A DNA stretch of 64,000 nucleotides from Capsicum annuum. Taxonomy: Eukaryota; Streptophyta; Magnoliopsida; Solanales; Solanaceae. The stretch's first letter is position 1, and every line of letters starts with the position of its first letter. Positions 1-11,440 of this stretch are shown piece after piece. The position numbers were made by a program, and so were the translations under genes. The stretch lies in the NCBI RefSeq assembly GCF_002878395.1, contig NC_061111.1:24032735-24096734 (forward strand), read 5' to 3'. The notes under the pieces are model-generated. The model was not told the DNA's origin. It was given only the letters and a program-made list of their open reading frames with translations, and made no database searches.

Positions 1-272
1 GGGTGTTCATCACTAAGCCTATTGTCATCTTTAGTGATAGTAAATCAGCTATCCAACTAACTGCTAACCTCATATTTCATAAGAGAACCAAACACATTAA
101 AGTAGACTGTCATTTTATTAGAGACAAGATCAAAGAAAGGTTGGTTCAGCCCATGTATGTACAGACAGGCCAACAGGTTGCAGACATTCTTACTAAAGGT
201 TTCAGTCATGATCAGCATTTATACCTCCTCATCAAGCTTTGTGTGCTCAACATTTTACACACTGCAGCTTGA
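1..272 (+). CDS. Ty1/copia polyprotein, C-terminal RNase H end (partial)
   Basis: The window opens inside the last domain of a copia polyprotein. The open frame starting at base 3 shows the end of a copia-type RNase H: SDSKSAIQLTAN, then RTKHIKVDCHFIRDKI, then the QVADILTKGF motif that closes most plant copia polyproteins. It ends with TGA at 270-272. RNase H removes RNA from the RNA:DNA hybrid during reverse transcription. The frame runs straight into the polypurine tract (271-279) and an LTR, the normal copia order. The rest of the element lies to the left of the window, so its intactness cannot be judged. This short portion has no internal stop. Confidence 0.9.
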   Translation, partial: VFITKPIVIFSDSKSAIQLTANLIFHKRTKHIKVDCHFIRDKIKERLVQPMYVQTGQQVADILTKGFSHDQHLYLLIKLCVLNILHTAA

Positions 273-279
273 GGGAGAG
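271..279 (+). promoter_or_regulatory. Polypurine tract of the left-edge copia element
   Basis: GAGGGAGAG directly precedes the TGTTAAAA start of the LTR. This is the usual position of the plus-strand primer in copia elements. Confidence 0.85.
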
Positions 280-643
280 TGTTAAAACTCATGAGAATGC
301 ATTATGTAAATAACTACTAATCAGTTAGTTGGTACTGTTACATTGATTTCTTAGCTAGTGGATTGGATGATCAGTTAGTCGATTAAGTTAGCCAGTTGTC
401 AAGTTGGTTAGTGGGCTAATCAAGGAGTTAGAGGTTGTTAGGAGACTTCTAGAAGACCATGTGTTAATCATGTCAGTCTATAAATAGGAGGTGACTATAC
501 ATTGTATTCATTCTCTTTAACTCAATAAAAAAAAACTCCATTCCCATTAACTTTGTTCCCTTCTCTTATCTCTTGTTGAGCTCAAGCTCAGCTGCAATGG
601 TAGCAATATATGAATGTTGAGAGGTTTGAGATGTGTTTTAACA
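280..643 (+). repeat. 3' LTR of the left-edge Ty1/copia element
   Basis: The 364-bp LTR starts TGTTAAAA and ends TTTTAACA, an 8-bp perfect terminal inverted repeat with TG...CA ends. It follows a polypurine tract. A TATA-like TCTATAAATAGG lies at about 478-489, so transcription would start shortly downstream. The target-site duplication cannot be tested because the 5' end of the element is outside the window. Confidence 0.88.
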
Positions 644-1191
644 TCTGTCCTTGTCTTATAACAGATTCACGGCCCACAGGTAATAACTAACTAGTACTTC
701 TCATTTCCTTTTTTTCTTCTTGAATTGATCATGATATTTTTTTTGCTGATATTGTATTTTAATTGATAGAAATTTACCCTGAGAGATGTGGAACATGTCA
801 AAGATTCAAAATATATTTCTTGGATGGAATAAATTGATAGGTAATTCTATATATATGGAGCGTTTAGCGCTTACAGAATGTTATAAAAGACCATAAGAGC
901 AACCCCTCTTCAGTAACAACCTGGAATCCTCTTCAGTAAATACATTGCTAGAGCAACCCCTGATTAAACTAATCATTTTCAACATAGGACATATATATGT
1001 CCACGTGACAACCTCTAGAAAGGCATACTTCCTCTGTTTCAATTTTGTCTGTTTGGTTTTGACTTGACATGGAGTTTAAGATAGTAAAGAAGATTTTATA
1101 ATTTTGTCTTAAAGATGCTGTGAGAAATATAAGCAAAGAATATTATTGAATTATTTTATAACTACATTACTAAACTGATACCCTATTTATA
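644..1191. other. Non-coding flank between two copia elements
   Basis: This AT-rich sequence has no convincing gene. A short phrase (AGAGCAACCCCT) recurs around 897-960. A MITE-like remnant lies at 1027-1122. The last bases (GGCAC, 1192-1196) are the target-site duplication of the next element. Confidence 0.6.
1027..1122 (+). mobile_element. MITE fragment (solanaceous, Stowaway-like type)
   Basis: The stretch beginning ACTTCCTCTGTTTCAATTTT and passing through TTTTGACTTGACATGGAGTT and AAGAAGATTTTATAATTTTG resembles the common solanaceous MITE that starts CTCCCTCCGTTTCAATTTG. Only the 5' half is recognisable and no opposite terminus is seen. A better-preserved relative of the same family lies at 62812-63003. 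Family assignment is from memory of the motif. Confidence 0.55.
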
Positions 1192-1196
1192 GGCAC

Positions 1197-1446
1197 TATT
1201 AGAATTTGGAACTAAAGAGAAGGAAAAAGATAAGGTTCAACAATAGTTTTTTTTCATTCATACATACCAACATATTACAAAGACTACACATATATCTACA
1301 TAAGTCGTACAAGACACACTTCCAACCACTTTCTTACAAGACTCACTTCACAAAATAAAGACTACCATTCATTTAATAAACTAAACATAATATTGAAAAG
1401 AAACTATTAAATAAAAGACTATCTAGAAAAATCTCATATTCTAACA
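1197..1446 (-). repeat. 3' LTR of copia element D (left copy)
   Basis: The 250-bp copy matches the right LTR through GAATTTGGAACTAAAGA, the CATTCATACATACCAACATA region and CTCATATTCTAACA. Its outer end reads TATTAGAA where the right copy has TGTTAGAA, so the terminal TG has become TA. The inner side abuts a purine-rich tract on the minus strand (complement of CTCCTCCTTGAGATTTTTC, 1447-1465). Confidence 0.92.
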
Positions 1447-1449
1447 CTC

Positions 1450-3358
1450 CTCCTTGAGATTTTTCTTGGATATTCCCAGCTTAGCCCTTCAAATTTCCTC
1501 TTAGGAAGAGCCTTGGTCAAAATATCTGCGATCTACTGATTTGAGTTGCAATGAACAAGATTTACTTTGCCATCCTTCTCTGCTTGCCTGATAGCATGAA
1601 ACTTCACATTTATATGCTTGCTACGACCATGTTGCACTGGATTTTTGGCCATAGAAATTGTTGACTTGTTGTCAACCTTAATGACAGTAGCTTCAATTTG
1701 ATATTGCTCTAGATCACGTAGAATTTTTCATAACCATAGAGCCTGATTAGTTGCACCAGCAGCATCAATGTATTCTGCTTTTGCAGATGATGGAGCTACC
1801 ACATCTTGCTTCTTTGAAATCTATGAGAACATGCCTGAACCAAGTGTAAAAGCATATCCAGAAGTGCTTTTCATATTATCAACACTTCCTGCCCAATCAG
1901 TATCTGAATAACCCATCAATTACCCTTGCTCTTCCCTTTTAAACCAAATACCATAATCAACAGTTCCCTTGATATACCTCAATGTTCGTTTAGTGATACA
2001 AAAATGAACTTGACTTGGAGAATGCAGAAACCTCAACAAAAAACCTGCCGCGAACATGAGATAAGGTCTTGTTTCTATCAAATATAGCAAACTACCAATT
2101 AAATTTCTATAAACTGTTGGATCAACCCTTTCACCTCCTTCAGACTTTGAGATCTTTTCATTATAAACTAGTGGAGTCGATACAAGCTTACACCTCTCCA
2201 TCTTAAACTTTTTAAGAATATCCCATGCATATTTTCTCTGAGAAATGAAGATTCCATCAGTAGGTTGATGAATCTCCATTCCCAGAATGTAACTCATTTC
2301 ACTAAAATCTTATATCTCAAACTTGGTCTCCATTTCTTGCTTGAATTGATTCACCATAGCTTCACTATTTCCAGTTACCGAAAGATCATCAACATAGAGT
2401 GACACTACAAGCACATCTCCACCTTTAGCCTTCTTCACATACAAAGTTGCTTTTTTTTCACTTCTGTTGAAGCCATAATGAATGGGATGACCATCAATCT
2501 TACTGTACCAGGATCGAGGAGCCTGTTTTAATCCATACAGCGCCTTATGTAGTATGTAAACGTTATCATCTATCCGTCCAACTTGAAAGCCTTCTAGTTG
2601 GTCGACATAAATTTGTTCCAGTAACAGTCCATTTAAGATGCCGGCTTTATATCCAGATGATACAACTTTTAATTTGATTGAGCTGGCAAAGCAAATAGAA
2701 GTCATATCGTATCATGTCTTGCAATAGGTGCAAATGTATCTCCATAATCCAGGCCTGCAACTTGCGTATAACCTTTCATTACAAGCCTTGCTTTGTATTT
2801 ATTAACTGAACCATCTGGATTAAATTTGGTTTTATAAACCTATTTCATCCCTATTACATTTCTGTCTTAGGTTTATTGATCAGCTTCCAAGTGTCATTCT
2901 TCTCTATCATAACAATCTCCTCATTCATTGATTTAATCCAAACTTAATGCTTCTTGATAGGTATTGGGTTCCAAGATAAAAACATTGTATCTTTTATATA
3001 TCTCAGAAAGGACCTTGTCTTCAAAATTGGCGAATCAAGTGAGGATTCACCATCTAATCCTTTAGCTTCTTCTAGATTTTTAGAGCCTAATGATTGTGTT
3101 TCAGGTAGTGGATGCAAGTTTAGATAACCTGTATTTTCTCTCTCAACTTGCTCCTTATCCCAGTTCTAATAAGCATGCTCATCCACTGCTATATCTTTCC
3201 TAATGGAAATACCTTTTCTTTGCAAGTTGAAAACTCTATAACCCTTGGCTTGTGATGAATAACCAATAAAGACCCCGAATTTACCTTTCGGTTCAAGTTT
3301 GCTTCTTCTGACTAAAGGAACATGAAAATAGCATATCGAACCAAAGATTTGTAAGTGC
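1450..3358 (-). pseudogene. Copia element D: integrase tail, reverse transcriptase and RNase H
   Basis: On the minus strand the frame resumes at the integrase C-terminal region (KHLQIFGSICYFHVP, then FGVFIGYSSQAKGYRVF; 3166-3358). It continues into a copia reverse transcriptase (2310-2900) with ALYGLKQAPRSWY and the catalytic VSLYVDDLSVTGN. It then passes through the connection region (MSYILGMEIHQ; VDPTVYRNLIGSLLYL) and an RNase H with DTDWAGSVDN and a final IADILTKALPKRKF near 1480. Reverse transcriptase and RNase H would copy the element RNA into DNA in virus-like particles. The frame is broken at least around 1913, 2300, 2700 and 2860-3165 by stops or frameshifts, so no functional polyprotein can be made. 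The upstream part of the same gene lies at 38589-40617. Confidence 0.9.
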
Positions 3359-3363
3359 TTGAC

Positions 3364-4120
3364 TGTAACACCTTGCATTTTTTGAGCTAGAAATCAAACC
3401 GTCATTCCTACATGTGTAAGCACTAATTCTGTGGTTTATATTTAAATTCATGTGCCATGATCCTTATCCTAGTGTATGAAGTGATTATAAGGTGAAAAGT
3501 GTTCATATAAATCTCTTAAAGCAAAGTTGAGCTAAGAATCCTTCATTCATCCAAAGTTTGATATTCGATTCTATAAGGTTCCACTTTGAACATGTTTAAC
3601 TTTGGATACACAAAGCATTTTTCAGCTTAAAACCCTCCAAATTGTAGATAATTGAATTAGCTTTCCAACGATACCAATTTCGCCAAAATCCAATACCCAA
3701 GCAAAAAGTTATGGCATTTTTCGTGTGAGGTAGTAAGCCGCTGTGATCTTCACGCGTCGCATCGACTGCGCCCCGACACGAAATCTGATGCGAATCTAAA
3801 GTGGTTTTACTCATTATTTAAATTCCAAAAGGGTCTAGGGATACTTTAATCATATTCTCTCACCCAAATTCCGTCCCTAATCATCCTTAAATGATATTAC
3901 GCTTATCAATAATGTATTAACTCTCAAAAAAATCCCTAGTTCATCTCTCAAGAACACAAGAGGAGAAAACAACTAGGGTTTGGGCAATCAAGCTTAAAGG
4001 TCCAACCATTTCAAAATTTCTTCGTGATTCTTCGTAATTAAGATACGTGGAATCCTAAACACCATGGGCATGGATTTTACTATTTTAAAATTAATTTTAA
4101 AGTGTATATATATATATGTA

Positions 4121-4155
<35 letters not shown>

Positions 4156-5548
4156 ACAAATTTGGTTTCAAGATTGTTGATGATTATGCGTCAAGGATTT
4201 CATATTGTTGTAAAGAAATTATAGAGATTGTGATGAAGTGTTTTCAACTCGAAATACTTTCATGTGATCTTGTGGTGTCAGTATTGAGAAGTTAATGAGA
4301 GCATGAGACTTGTGATTCCTCTTTTACTACAAATTTCATTGGATTTACATATTGTGAATTGAATTTACAAACTGTTGAAAGCTTGGGTTTGTAGATGGAT
4401 TATTACAGATGAATTGTGCTGGTTGTTTTCATGAAGTAATGAAAGAGAGTTTTTACTTGTATAATTATCATAATTCTTATTTAGAATGGTTTTGAAGTGA
4501 TTGAAAAAGGGTGACCACCGTAGAATAAATATTGAGAATAGTTTGATTTTCAATTGTTTTTGAAATATGAATTTTTGTTCAAATAGTGGAGCCTTTGGGT
4601 GGTCAATAAATCTCTTTTAAAATAAGATAAGGGCAATAGCTATGTTGTGACGATAGAATATTTCAAAGAAGATATGGTTTAAAGAATCTAAAAATGGGCT
4701 TAAGAGAGTTAGATGGTTATCCGAAGAAGGCACGAGTCAAATAACTCATTTCCTGAAACCGTGATTTGTCGACATGGGTTTATGATACCCGAAAGTGAAA
4801 TTATACGTTGGCGATGGCCCCGTGGTGTAGTAGAATAAGCAGAAACTCCAACCCTTGCGCAAACTTGGGTTGGGGGCTTGACCGCCGAGTCAAGGAATGA
4901 TCCCATATAGACCTTGGGGTAGCAGAATTATAGGGTGTACCATTTGACTCAGAAGTAAGATAAAGATTAGAGTCATGAACTGCTGAATATGTTTCTAACG
5001 TTTTAGATTATGCCCATGTGTTTTCAACTATTTTCAAGATGACATGAGATTTATGAAATGCTCTCACCTATGTTTTATAAAAATGCATATTTTGATTTTG
5101 TATTATTCTGCGTACCAGTACATCTGTATTGACCCCTTATATTTCAGAATTCTGAGACACAGTCCTGGGTCCCGTTAAGCAGTAGATTGACTTATCTGAA
5201 GTTTTTAGCTGGTGAGCCTCCCTTACTTCGGAAGGCTTATATTAGAAATTATTATTGTTATTTTATTTTGATTCATGGTCCAACTAGGGGCCTTGTCCCA
5301 GATGTCAGACAGATGTTATTTTAGTTGTTAGAGATTCGCAGACTATTGTTAGATGTTGTTGATCTTATGAACTCATTTCAGTATTGAGTAGTTAGAAATA
5401 AAAGTTGACCATGATTCCGTTTTGTTACGTATTTTTACATTTTCTATTTGTATCTGAATGATGTATGTGATTGCAAGTTAGAAGGGCTCTCGAGCCTTCA
5501 TGGTTCGGGATGCCTGTCACGGCTAGGGTCCTAGTTTAGGTCGTGACA
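3364..5548 (+). repeat. 5' LTR of element A
   Basis: This is a 2185-bp LTR with TG...CA ends. It contains a TA/TG microsatellite (about 4102-4154) that is far shorter in the 3' copy, so it expanded after insertion. Its 3' part shares recognisable blocks with the LTR of element B: ACTTGGGTTGGGGGCTTG, TACCAGTACATCTGTATTGA and the terminal GGTCGTGACA. It has GCG-rich palindromic patches near 3740-3795. Short open frames inside are not supported as genes. Confidence 0.9.
4102..4154. repeat. TA/TG microsatellite inside the 5' LTR of element A
   Basis: Alternating TATATA and TGTGTG runs cover about 50 bp. The equivalent site in the 3' LTR (about 37100-37112) holds only a short TATATATA run. Confidence 0.85.
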
Positions 5549-5879
5549 AACTTGGTATCAGAGCACGGTTCATGGTCCCAGGGTGTCTGGAAAATCATGT
5601 CTAGTAGATTCTTGCTTATAGGTGTGTTGTGCACCACACTTATAATCAGGAGGCTACCGGGCATTTTGGAGTTGTTTCTTATTCTTTCATACTCTAGTTC
5701 GTGTTATAGAGTTGTCCATAAGAAAGTTATCCAAATTTGTTCCTTGTTTTAATTTCATAGGCCATGCCTCACTATCGAGGCAATACAAGTCTAAGATTCT
5801 AGCTTCCCCAACAATGTGGTTCTCTCTGATTGAGTTATTCATAAAGTTATGAGATAGCATAAGGACTTGAGAGAAGTCC
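5549..5879 (+). other. Element A primer-binding site and leader
   Basis: AACTTGGTATCAGAGCAC follows the LTR end at once and is the usual initiator-Met-tRNA primer site of plant LTR elements. The next about 300 bp are clearly homologous to the leader of element B: CGGTTCATGGTCCCAGGGT, CACACTTATAA and CAGGAGGCTAC are shared. They continue up to an ATGCCTC start equivalent to the gag start of B. The sequence is then cut by the insertion of B at 5880. Confidence 0.85.
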
Positions 5880-8093
5880 TGTAATGCCCCGAAGTTTTTT
5901 CCTAGCTAAATTTTGTCCCTAAAGTATCAAGAATTGGTTTCAAGAATGATTTGTACTATTTTCCCTATGGAATTCCTTTGATTTCAACTTTCCATCACGT
6001 AGATGATTGAATAAGTTTTTCATCAATATAAGATGCATCCAAAACAGGCACTCGGTGAAGAATTTATCAATAATTTAAGTCCTAGTCATAAAACACCATT
6101 ATTTCTGTCTTTGGAGCGTTGTGGGGATGGTGTAAATGACGATGATCAAATTCCAGTGAGACTTCGTGATAGTGGTGCATTGCGGAGTGGGACAAATTCC
6201 CCTTCGTCAATTTCCAGTGAGCCACCATGATTGTGGCTTGTCGTGGTGGCCCATGAAATCGGGCTTCCAGTATATTTTTAATACCGGTCTTATTAAAGGT
6301 ATTTGGGGTATTTTCCAACCCCTTAACACCTTAAACACGGGATTTAATCCCTATTTAAACCAAAATACAACTACTCTCATCAAAATCTCTCAAGAAACTC
6401 CATTAGGGTTTCAAACTAAAAATCCTCATAGCTCAAGATTTATCCGTGGGTTTTAGAACATAATTGAAGATTTGGAATCCTCGCATAGTAGGCTTCAAGA
6501 ATCATCCATTTATTTCTGAAATAGAGGTACGTGGGGTTCATCCTCAAAACTACATGGGCTATTAAACTCTAGAACATGATTGAAAGATTATCAAGCATAA
6601 ATTTTAAAGGGGTTTTAGAACCTATGCTTTAAACTCCGCATTATGGATGTTTTGACAATGATATTGTTTTTGCCTTTAGTCCTTCCCCTTAAATTGATTT
6701 ACACCTATGTGTTTATGTATGATATTAAAGATTTGATTGAGAGCATTATTATTGAAATCCCTCTCTTTGATGATTTAGAGTTTGTGAACTTGTTGAGAAG
6801 GATTTGAGATGCATATGTAATATTTTGAAAGTGATCTTTTCAATAATAAATATTTATCATAATTTTGATAATGATGAGAGGGAGTTTCTTGAAATAATTA
6901 TGTTCTTGTTTAAAGAGGAAGAATTGCATGTGATTTGAGGATTTGACATTACCACCATATGTTTGTACAAATAATAAAGAGAGGGTCTTTGCATATTTTG
7001 ACATATGTTTTGAAGTATGATTTTACTTGACTATTGTTTACTAACATGGTGGTCCAAACTTTATGTATTGAAATAAGAGATGATAATATGCTATAGATGG
7101 CTCAGAGATGTGACTTGCAAGTCAATGGTATGATGATGCCATAAGTATGTATGCCATAACAGAGTATGTTTTCAGAGTATGATTTTAGATTACGTGTTTA
7201 GAGAATGCATATTTTGAAAGAGTTAAAAATGGGCTTAAAGAGGGTTAGGTGTTTACCCAAAGAGGGCTTGAGTTCAAGTAACTCTTAGCCTGAAATTGTG
7301 TTTTGCCGATACGGGTAAATTATTTCCCCATGAGGGATTTTTACGCTGGCCTAGTGCCCTTTGGCGTGCAGAACAGAGACTTTGACCCTTGCGGCAAACT
7401 TGGGTTGGGGGCTTGGATGCCAAGTTAATGGCAAATTCCATATAGCCCGTGGAATAATAGAGTTGTAGGGTATACCACCTAGCGCAGAAGTAAAACAAAG
7501 AGTCAAAGAGTTCAGATGATTTTACAGAGTTTATTTAAAAATGCCCATGTGATTTCTTACTGTATTATATGGTTATGAATTATTTTAAATAGCTCTCATA
7601 TATGTTGATTATAAATGACTATTTTGGATTAGCTCTATGTACCAGTACATCTGTATTGACCCCCCTCCCCCTCTAACCTCTCAGGTTTTAAGGCACAGTC
7701 TAGGGGTCTAGATAAGTAGTAGATTATTCAGACAATAGAAGAGATTGTACAGTGGTGAGCCTTCTATAGTCCAGAAGGCCTAATGTCTTACAGATATTTA
7801 TCATTCTACAGTTTTGACCTACTGGGGGCCTTTTCCCAGATTTTAGATAGTATTGTTTTGAGATTTAATAGAAATTTTGTAGACTGAGTCAGATGCTATT
7901 TAGATGTAGTTGATTTACAGTTTCCAAACTTATGTTGAATTGAGAATTGACCATGTTTCTATAGCAGATTATGTTTCCGCATCTTTTTTTTATTACATGA
8001 ATATTGTGCATGAATACCAGGTAGAGAAGGGCATTCCAGTCCTTCATGGTTCGAGATATCCATCATGGCCAAGACCTAGTTCGGGTCGTGACA
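5880..8093 (+). repeat. 5' LTR of element B
   Basis: This 2214-bp LTR has TG...CA ends. It contains the stem-loop-like module CGTGATAGTGGTGCATTGCGG at 6165-6185 and, a little downstream, GAGCCACC...GGTGGCCC arms at about 6218-6253. Shared blocks with the LTR of A (GGGTTGGGGGCTTGG; TACCAGTACATCTGTATTGA) point to common origin. The open frames inside have no homologue I recognise and are not called. Confidence 0.92.
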
Positions 8094-8302
8094 AACTTGG
8101 TATCAGAGCACGGTTCATGGTCCCAGGGTATCTGCAAAATTGCATTGGGTAGAGTCTTTTTTATGGGTGTGTATCATGGCACACTTATAAGCAGGAGGCT
8201 ACTAGGCGTTTAGGAATGTTTCTCTTCCTTGTGATTTAGTTCGTGCTTCAGAGTCTAATCTGTTCCCTAATCAATGGTTTCTTGCTTTTCAGAAAACCAG
8301 CT
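8094..8302 (+). promoter_or_regulatory. Element B primer-binding site and 5' leader
   Basis: AACTTGGTATCAGAGCAC at 8094-8111 would pair with the 3' end of initiator Met-tRNA. The leader up to the gag ATG (8303) is the part that element A has kept, so it probably includes packaging or dimerisation signals. That last point is inference. Confidence 0.8.
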
Positions 8303-9650
8303 ATGCCTCTTCATCGTTCTAACAACCAGGATACTTAGGATGATGAATTCTACCCTACCCATGGGATACGGACCCATAACAAGGCCCACACCCCAGATCC
8401 TATCCCTACTTTGAGAGTACCTCCAGTCCCGACCAGTCCTCCTCGAGCTCTAAGGACAAATGCTAACCGTCCTCATTCTTTTAGAGGGACATATCGAATA
8501 TAGAATTTAGACAATCCATTCACATACTTGCATAGCTGGTAGCCACATAAATTCAAAGGTTGGAAGATACTGGGTCTGCATCAGTCACTTCTGAGGCTAC
8601 TAGGGTGGGCCAGTTCATAAGAATGAACCTGCCTAAATTTTTAGTCACTGAGGTAGAAGAGGACCCACAGGAGTTCGTAGACAAAATGGAGAAAATTTTC
8701 AGAGTAATGCATGTGGATCAAGTGGAAGGGGTTGAGTTAGCAGCATACCAGCTTAAAGATGTAGTGAACTAATGGTATAATGAGTGGAAAGAGCCAAAGG
8801 ATGAGAGTGTTAAGCCTACAGTTTGGGGTGAGTTTGTGGAAGCTTTTCTTGGTCGGTTCTTTCCTCTATAGTTGAGGGAAGCCAAGGCAGAAGAGTTCAT
8901 GAACTTGAAGCAAGGAAAGATGAGTGTCTAGGAGTACACTCTGAAGTTTAACCAACTGGCCTGTTATGCACCTGAAATGACAGGCAATATAAGAGCCTGG
9001 ATGAGAAAGTTTGTATCCGGCCTTTCAGATAATCTAGTGCTCGAATGTCAGGGAGATATGCTGGATAGAGACATGGACTTTGCTAGGCTGTCAGTCCATA
9101 TACAGCAGGTAAAAAAGATTGCCAAAGCTAGAGAGAAGGACAGACAGGTGAAGAGGGCTAGGACAGCAGATCAGAATCACAGTCAGAGCAGAGCGGTAAT
9201 TGGGGTAGTAGATGGCAGAAGAAGAAGATTTGGGGTAACTCTCAGCCTGCTGCTAGTGCTCCAATATCCAGACCTCTAGTTGATCAGTGATTTTAGAATT
9301 TTCAATCTAGCCAGGGGCCGAGAGTGCAGGGTCCGCAGTCACAGGGGAGTGTGGCTTAGCTTGCTAGGTTTTCTCCTCGGTGTAACACTTGTGGAAAGGA
9401 CCACCCAGGGAGATGTCAATTTGGCACCATGGTATGTTATTTGTTTGGCCATCTAGGACATATTTAGAGGGATTTACCGACATCGATAGGTAATATTGGG
9501 GGATCTAAATCTCAGGCAAATTTCTCTGCTTTGCCACAGCCTCAGAAGGGTGCCCCTTCAGCTGCTGGTAATGGTCACAATCGTTTGTATGCCCTGACCA
9601 ACCTTCAGGAGGCGGAGGCCTCACCAGACATAATCACCGATAAGCTATAA
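8303..9650 (+). pseudogene. Element B gag with zinc knuckle
   Basis: From ATG 8303 (MPLHR...) the frame leads to a gypsy retrotransposon gag core at 8560-9200. Recognisable parts are FIRMNLPKFLVTEVEEDPQE, then FVDKMEKIFRVMHV, then YTLKFNQLACYAPEM and MRKFVSGLSDNLV. A Cys/His knuckle CNTCGKDHPGRC lies near 9380. A following partner CYLFGHLGHI has lost metal-binding cysteines. Gag would form the virus-like particle and bind RNA. In-frame stops occur at about 8770, 8870 and 8930, the last at a site where the family has Gln, and a frameshift follows about 9240. The gene is dead. Confidence 0.85.
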
Positions 9651-10045
9651 ATATTTTATCGTAATGTATATACGTTACGTGATCCCAGGTCTACCTTGTC
9701 TTATGTGACCCCATATGTGGCTGATGGTTTTGGGTTTGAGCCCGATGTAATTGCTGAACTTTTTTCTATTTCCACCCCCGTGGGAGATTCTGTTGTGGCC
9801 AGGAAGGTGTATAAAAACTGTGTTGTGTCTATTTTTAGTCGGGATACTGAGGCATATCTTATAGAACTTGATATGGTTGATTTTGATGCCATCTTAGGGA
9901 TAGACTGGCTCCATTCGTGCTATGCCACCGTGAATTGTAGGAACCGAAGAGTCACCTTTTCTTTTCCAAATAAGTTTATAATAGAATGGGAGGGGGAATT
10001 CTCTAGCACCCAGAAGGCACTCCATATCTTATCTGAGGTCCCGTA
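9650..10045 (+). pseudogene. Element B aspartic protease
   Basis: A retropepsin-like domain is visible: DPRSTLSYVTPYVAD at about 9679-9725, followed by FGFEPDVIAELF, DSVVARKVYKNC and the conserved DFDAILGIDWLHSCYATVNC (about 9880-9940). The family normally has DxGxTxS at the active site. Here the Gly is Arg (DPRST), which should abolish cleavage. The domain ends with TAA at 10044. The protease would cut Gag-Pol within the particle. Confidence 0.85.
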
Positions 10046-10065
10046 AACTTATTTCCAAAGATTGT

Positions 10066-11440
10066 TTGTATCATCTTATTTGGGTTAAAGATTCTAGTGC
10101 CAAAAGTCTTCCTCTTCATTATGTCTCTGTAGTGAATGAATTCCCAAAAGTCTTTCCAGATGATCTCCCTGGAATACCACCTGATAGGGAGATAGATTTT
10201 GGTATTGATTTATTGCCAGATACCCGTCCTATTTCTATTCTGCTATATAGGATGGCTCCTGAAGAGCTAAAAGAGTTAAAAGAACAGCTAGCAGATTTTT
10301 TAGATAAAGGTTTTATCTGCCCCAGTGTGTCTGCCTGGGGTGTACCTGTACTTTTTGTACGAAAGAAAGATGGTTCCCTGCGTATGTGCATAGATTACCG
10401 TCGGTTGAATAAGGTCACGATTAAAAATAAATATCCCCTTCCTAGAATTGATGATCTTTTTTACCAGTTTTAGGGTGCTAAGTGTTTTTCAAAGATAGAC
10501 CTTTGTTCGTGATACCATCAGTTGAAGGTTAGAGAGTCAGATATTCCCAAAAGAGCTTTTTGAACCCGCTATGGTCATTATGAATTCTTATTCATGTCCT
10601 TCGGGTTGACTAACACCCCTGCAGCTTTTATGGACCTAATGAATTGGGTTTTCTATCAGTTTCTAGATAGGTTTGTCATAGTTTTAATTGATGACATTTT
10701 GGTCTATTCTAAGAGTGAGGAGGATCATGCCAATCACCTCCGCACTATACTTCAGACTCTCAAAGATCATAAATTGTATGCAAAATTTTCCAAGGGTGAA
10801 TTCTGGTTGAATTCTATTGCGTTCTTGGGGCATATTGTGTCTAGTGGGGGGGGTTAAGATTGATCCCCAAAAGATTGATACAGTGACAAAATGGCTCAAA
10901 CCCATGACTCCAACCGATATTCGAAGCTTCTTGGGTTTGGCGGGTTATTACAGAAGATTCGTAGAGAGTTTTTCTTCCATAGCTGTACCACTTACTAAGT
11001 TAACTCAGAAAAAGGTAAAGTTTTTGTGGTCTGACTCTTGTGAGAATAGGTTTGAGAAGCTGAAAGACAAGTTGACTACTGCTCCTGTTTTGACTCTTTT
11101 AGAGGGTACAAAAGGTTTGTTATATACTGTGATGCATCCCGAGTGGGACTTGGGTGTGTTCTTATGCAGCATGGTAAGGTAGTGGCTTATGCATCTAGGC
11201 AGTTGAAGGTGCATGAGCAGAACTACCCTACTCATGACTTGGAGCTAGTGGCTGTGGTCTTTGTACTTAAGATCTGGCGGCACTATTTATATGGGGTGCA
11301 TGTTGATATATTTACTGACCCCAAGAGTTTACAATATGTTTTCTCGTAGAAAGAGTTAAATATCAAGCAGAGACGATGGTTGGAACTTTTAAAGGACTAT
11401 AAAATGAGCCTATACTATCATCTGGTAAAGGAAATATGGT
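10066..11440 (+). pseudogene. Element B reverse transcriptase and RNase H
   Basis: The RT begins with [20 protein letters not shown]. It continues through [40 protein letters not shown] and the catalytic [17 protein letters not shown] (about 10678-10730). FLGLAGYYRRF follows, then RNase H ([40 protein letters not shown]). Stops at about 10474, 10510 and 10561 interrupt the palm, and a run of seven G at 10848-10854 marks a frameshift. A TAG at 11347 and a frameshift near 11430 also break the frame. The catalytic DD pair itself is intact. RT copies the genomic RNA and RNase H degrades it. Confidence 0.9.

Noticed and set aside
6033..6456. Overlapping open frames in the B LTR, repeated at 13302-13686
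   Set aside because: They recur only because the LTR is duplicated, overlap on both strands, and carry no known domain.
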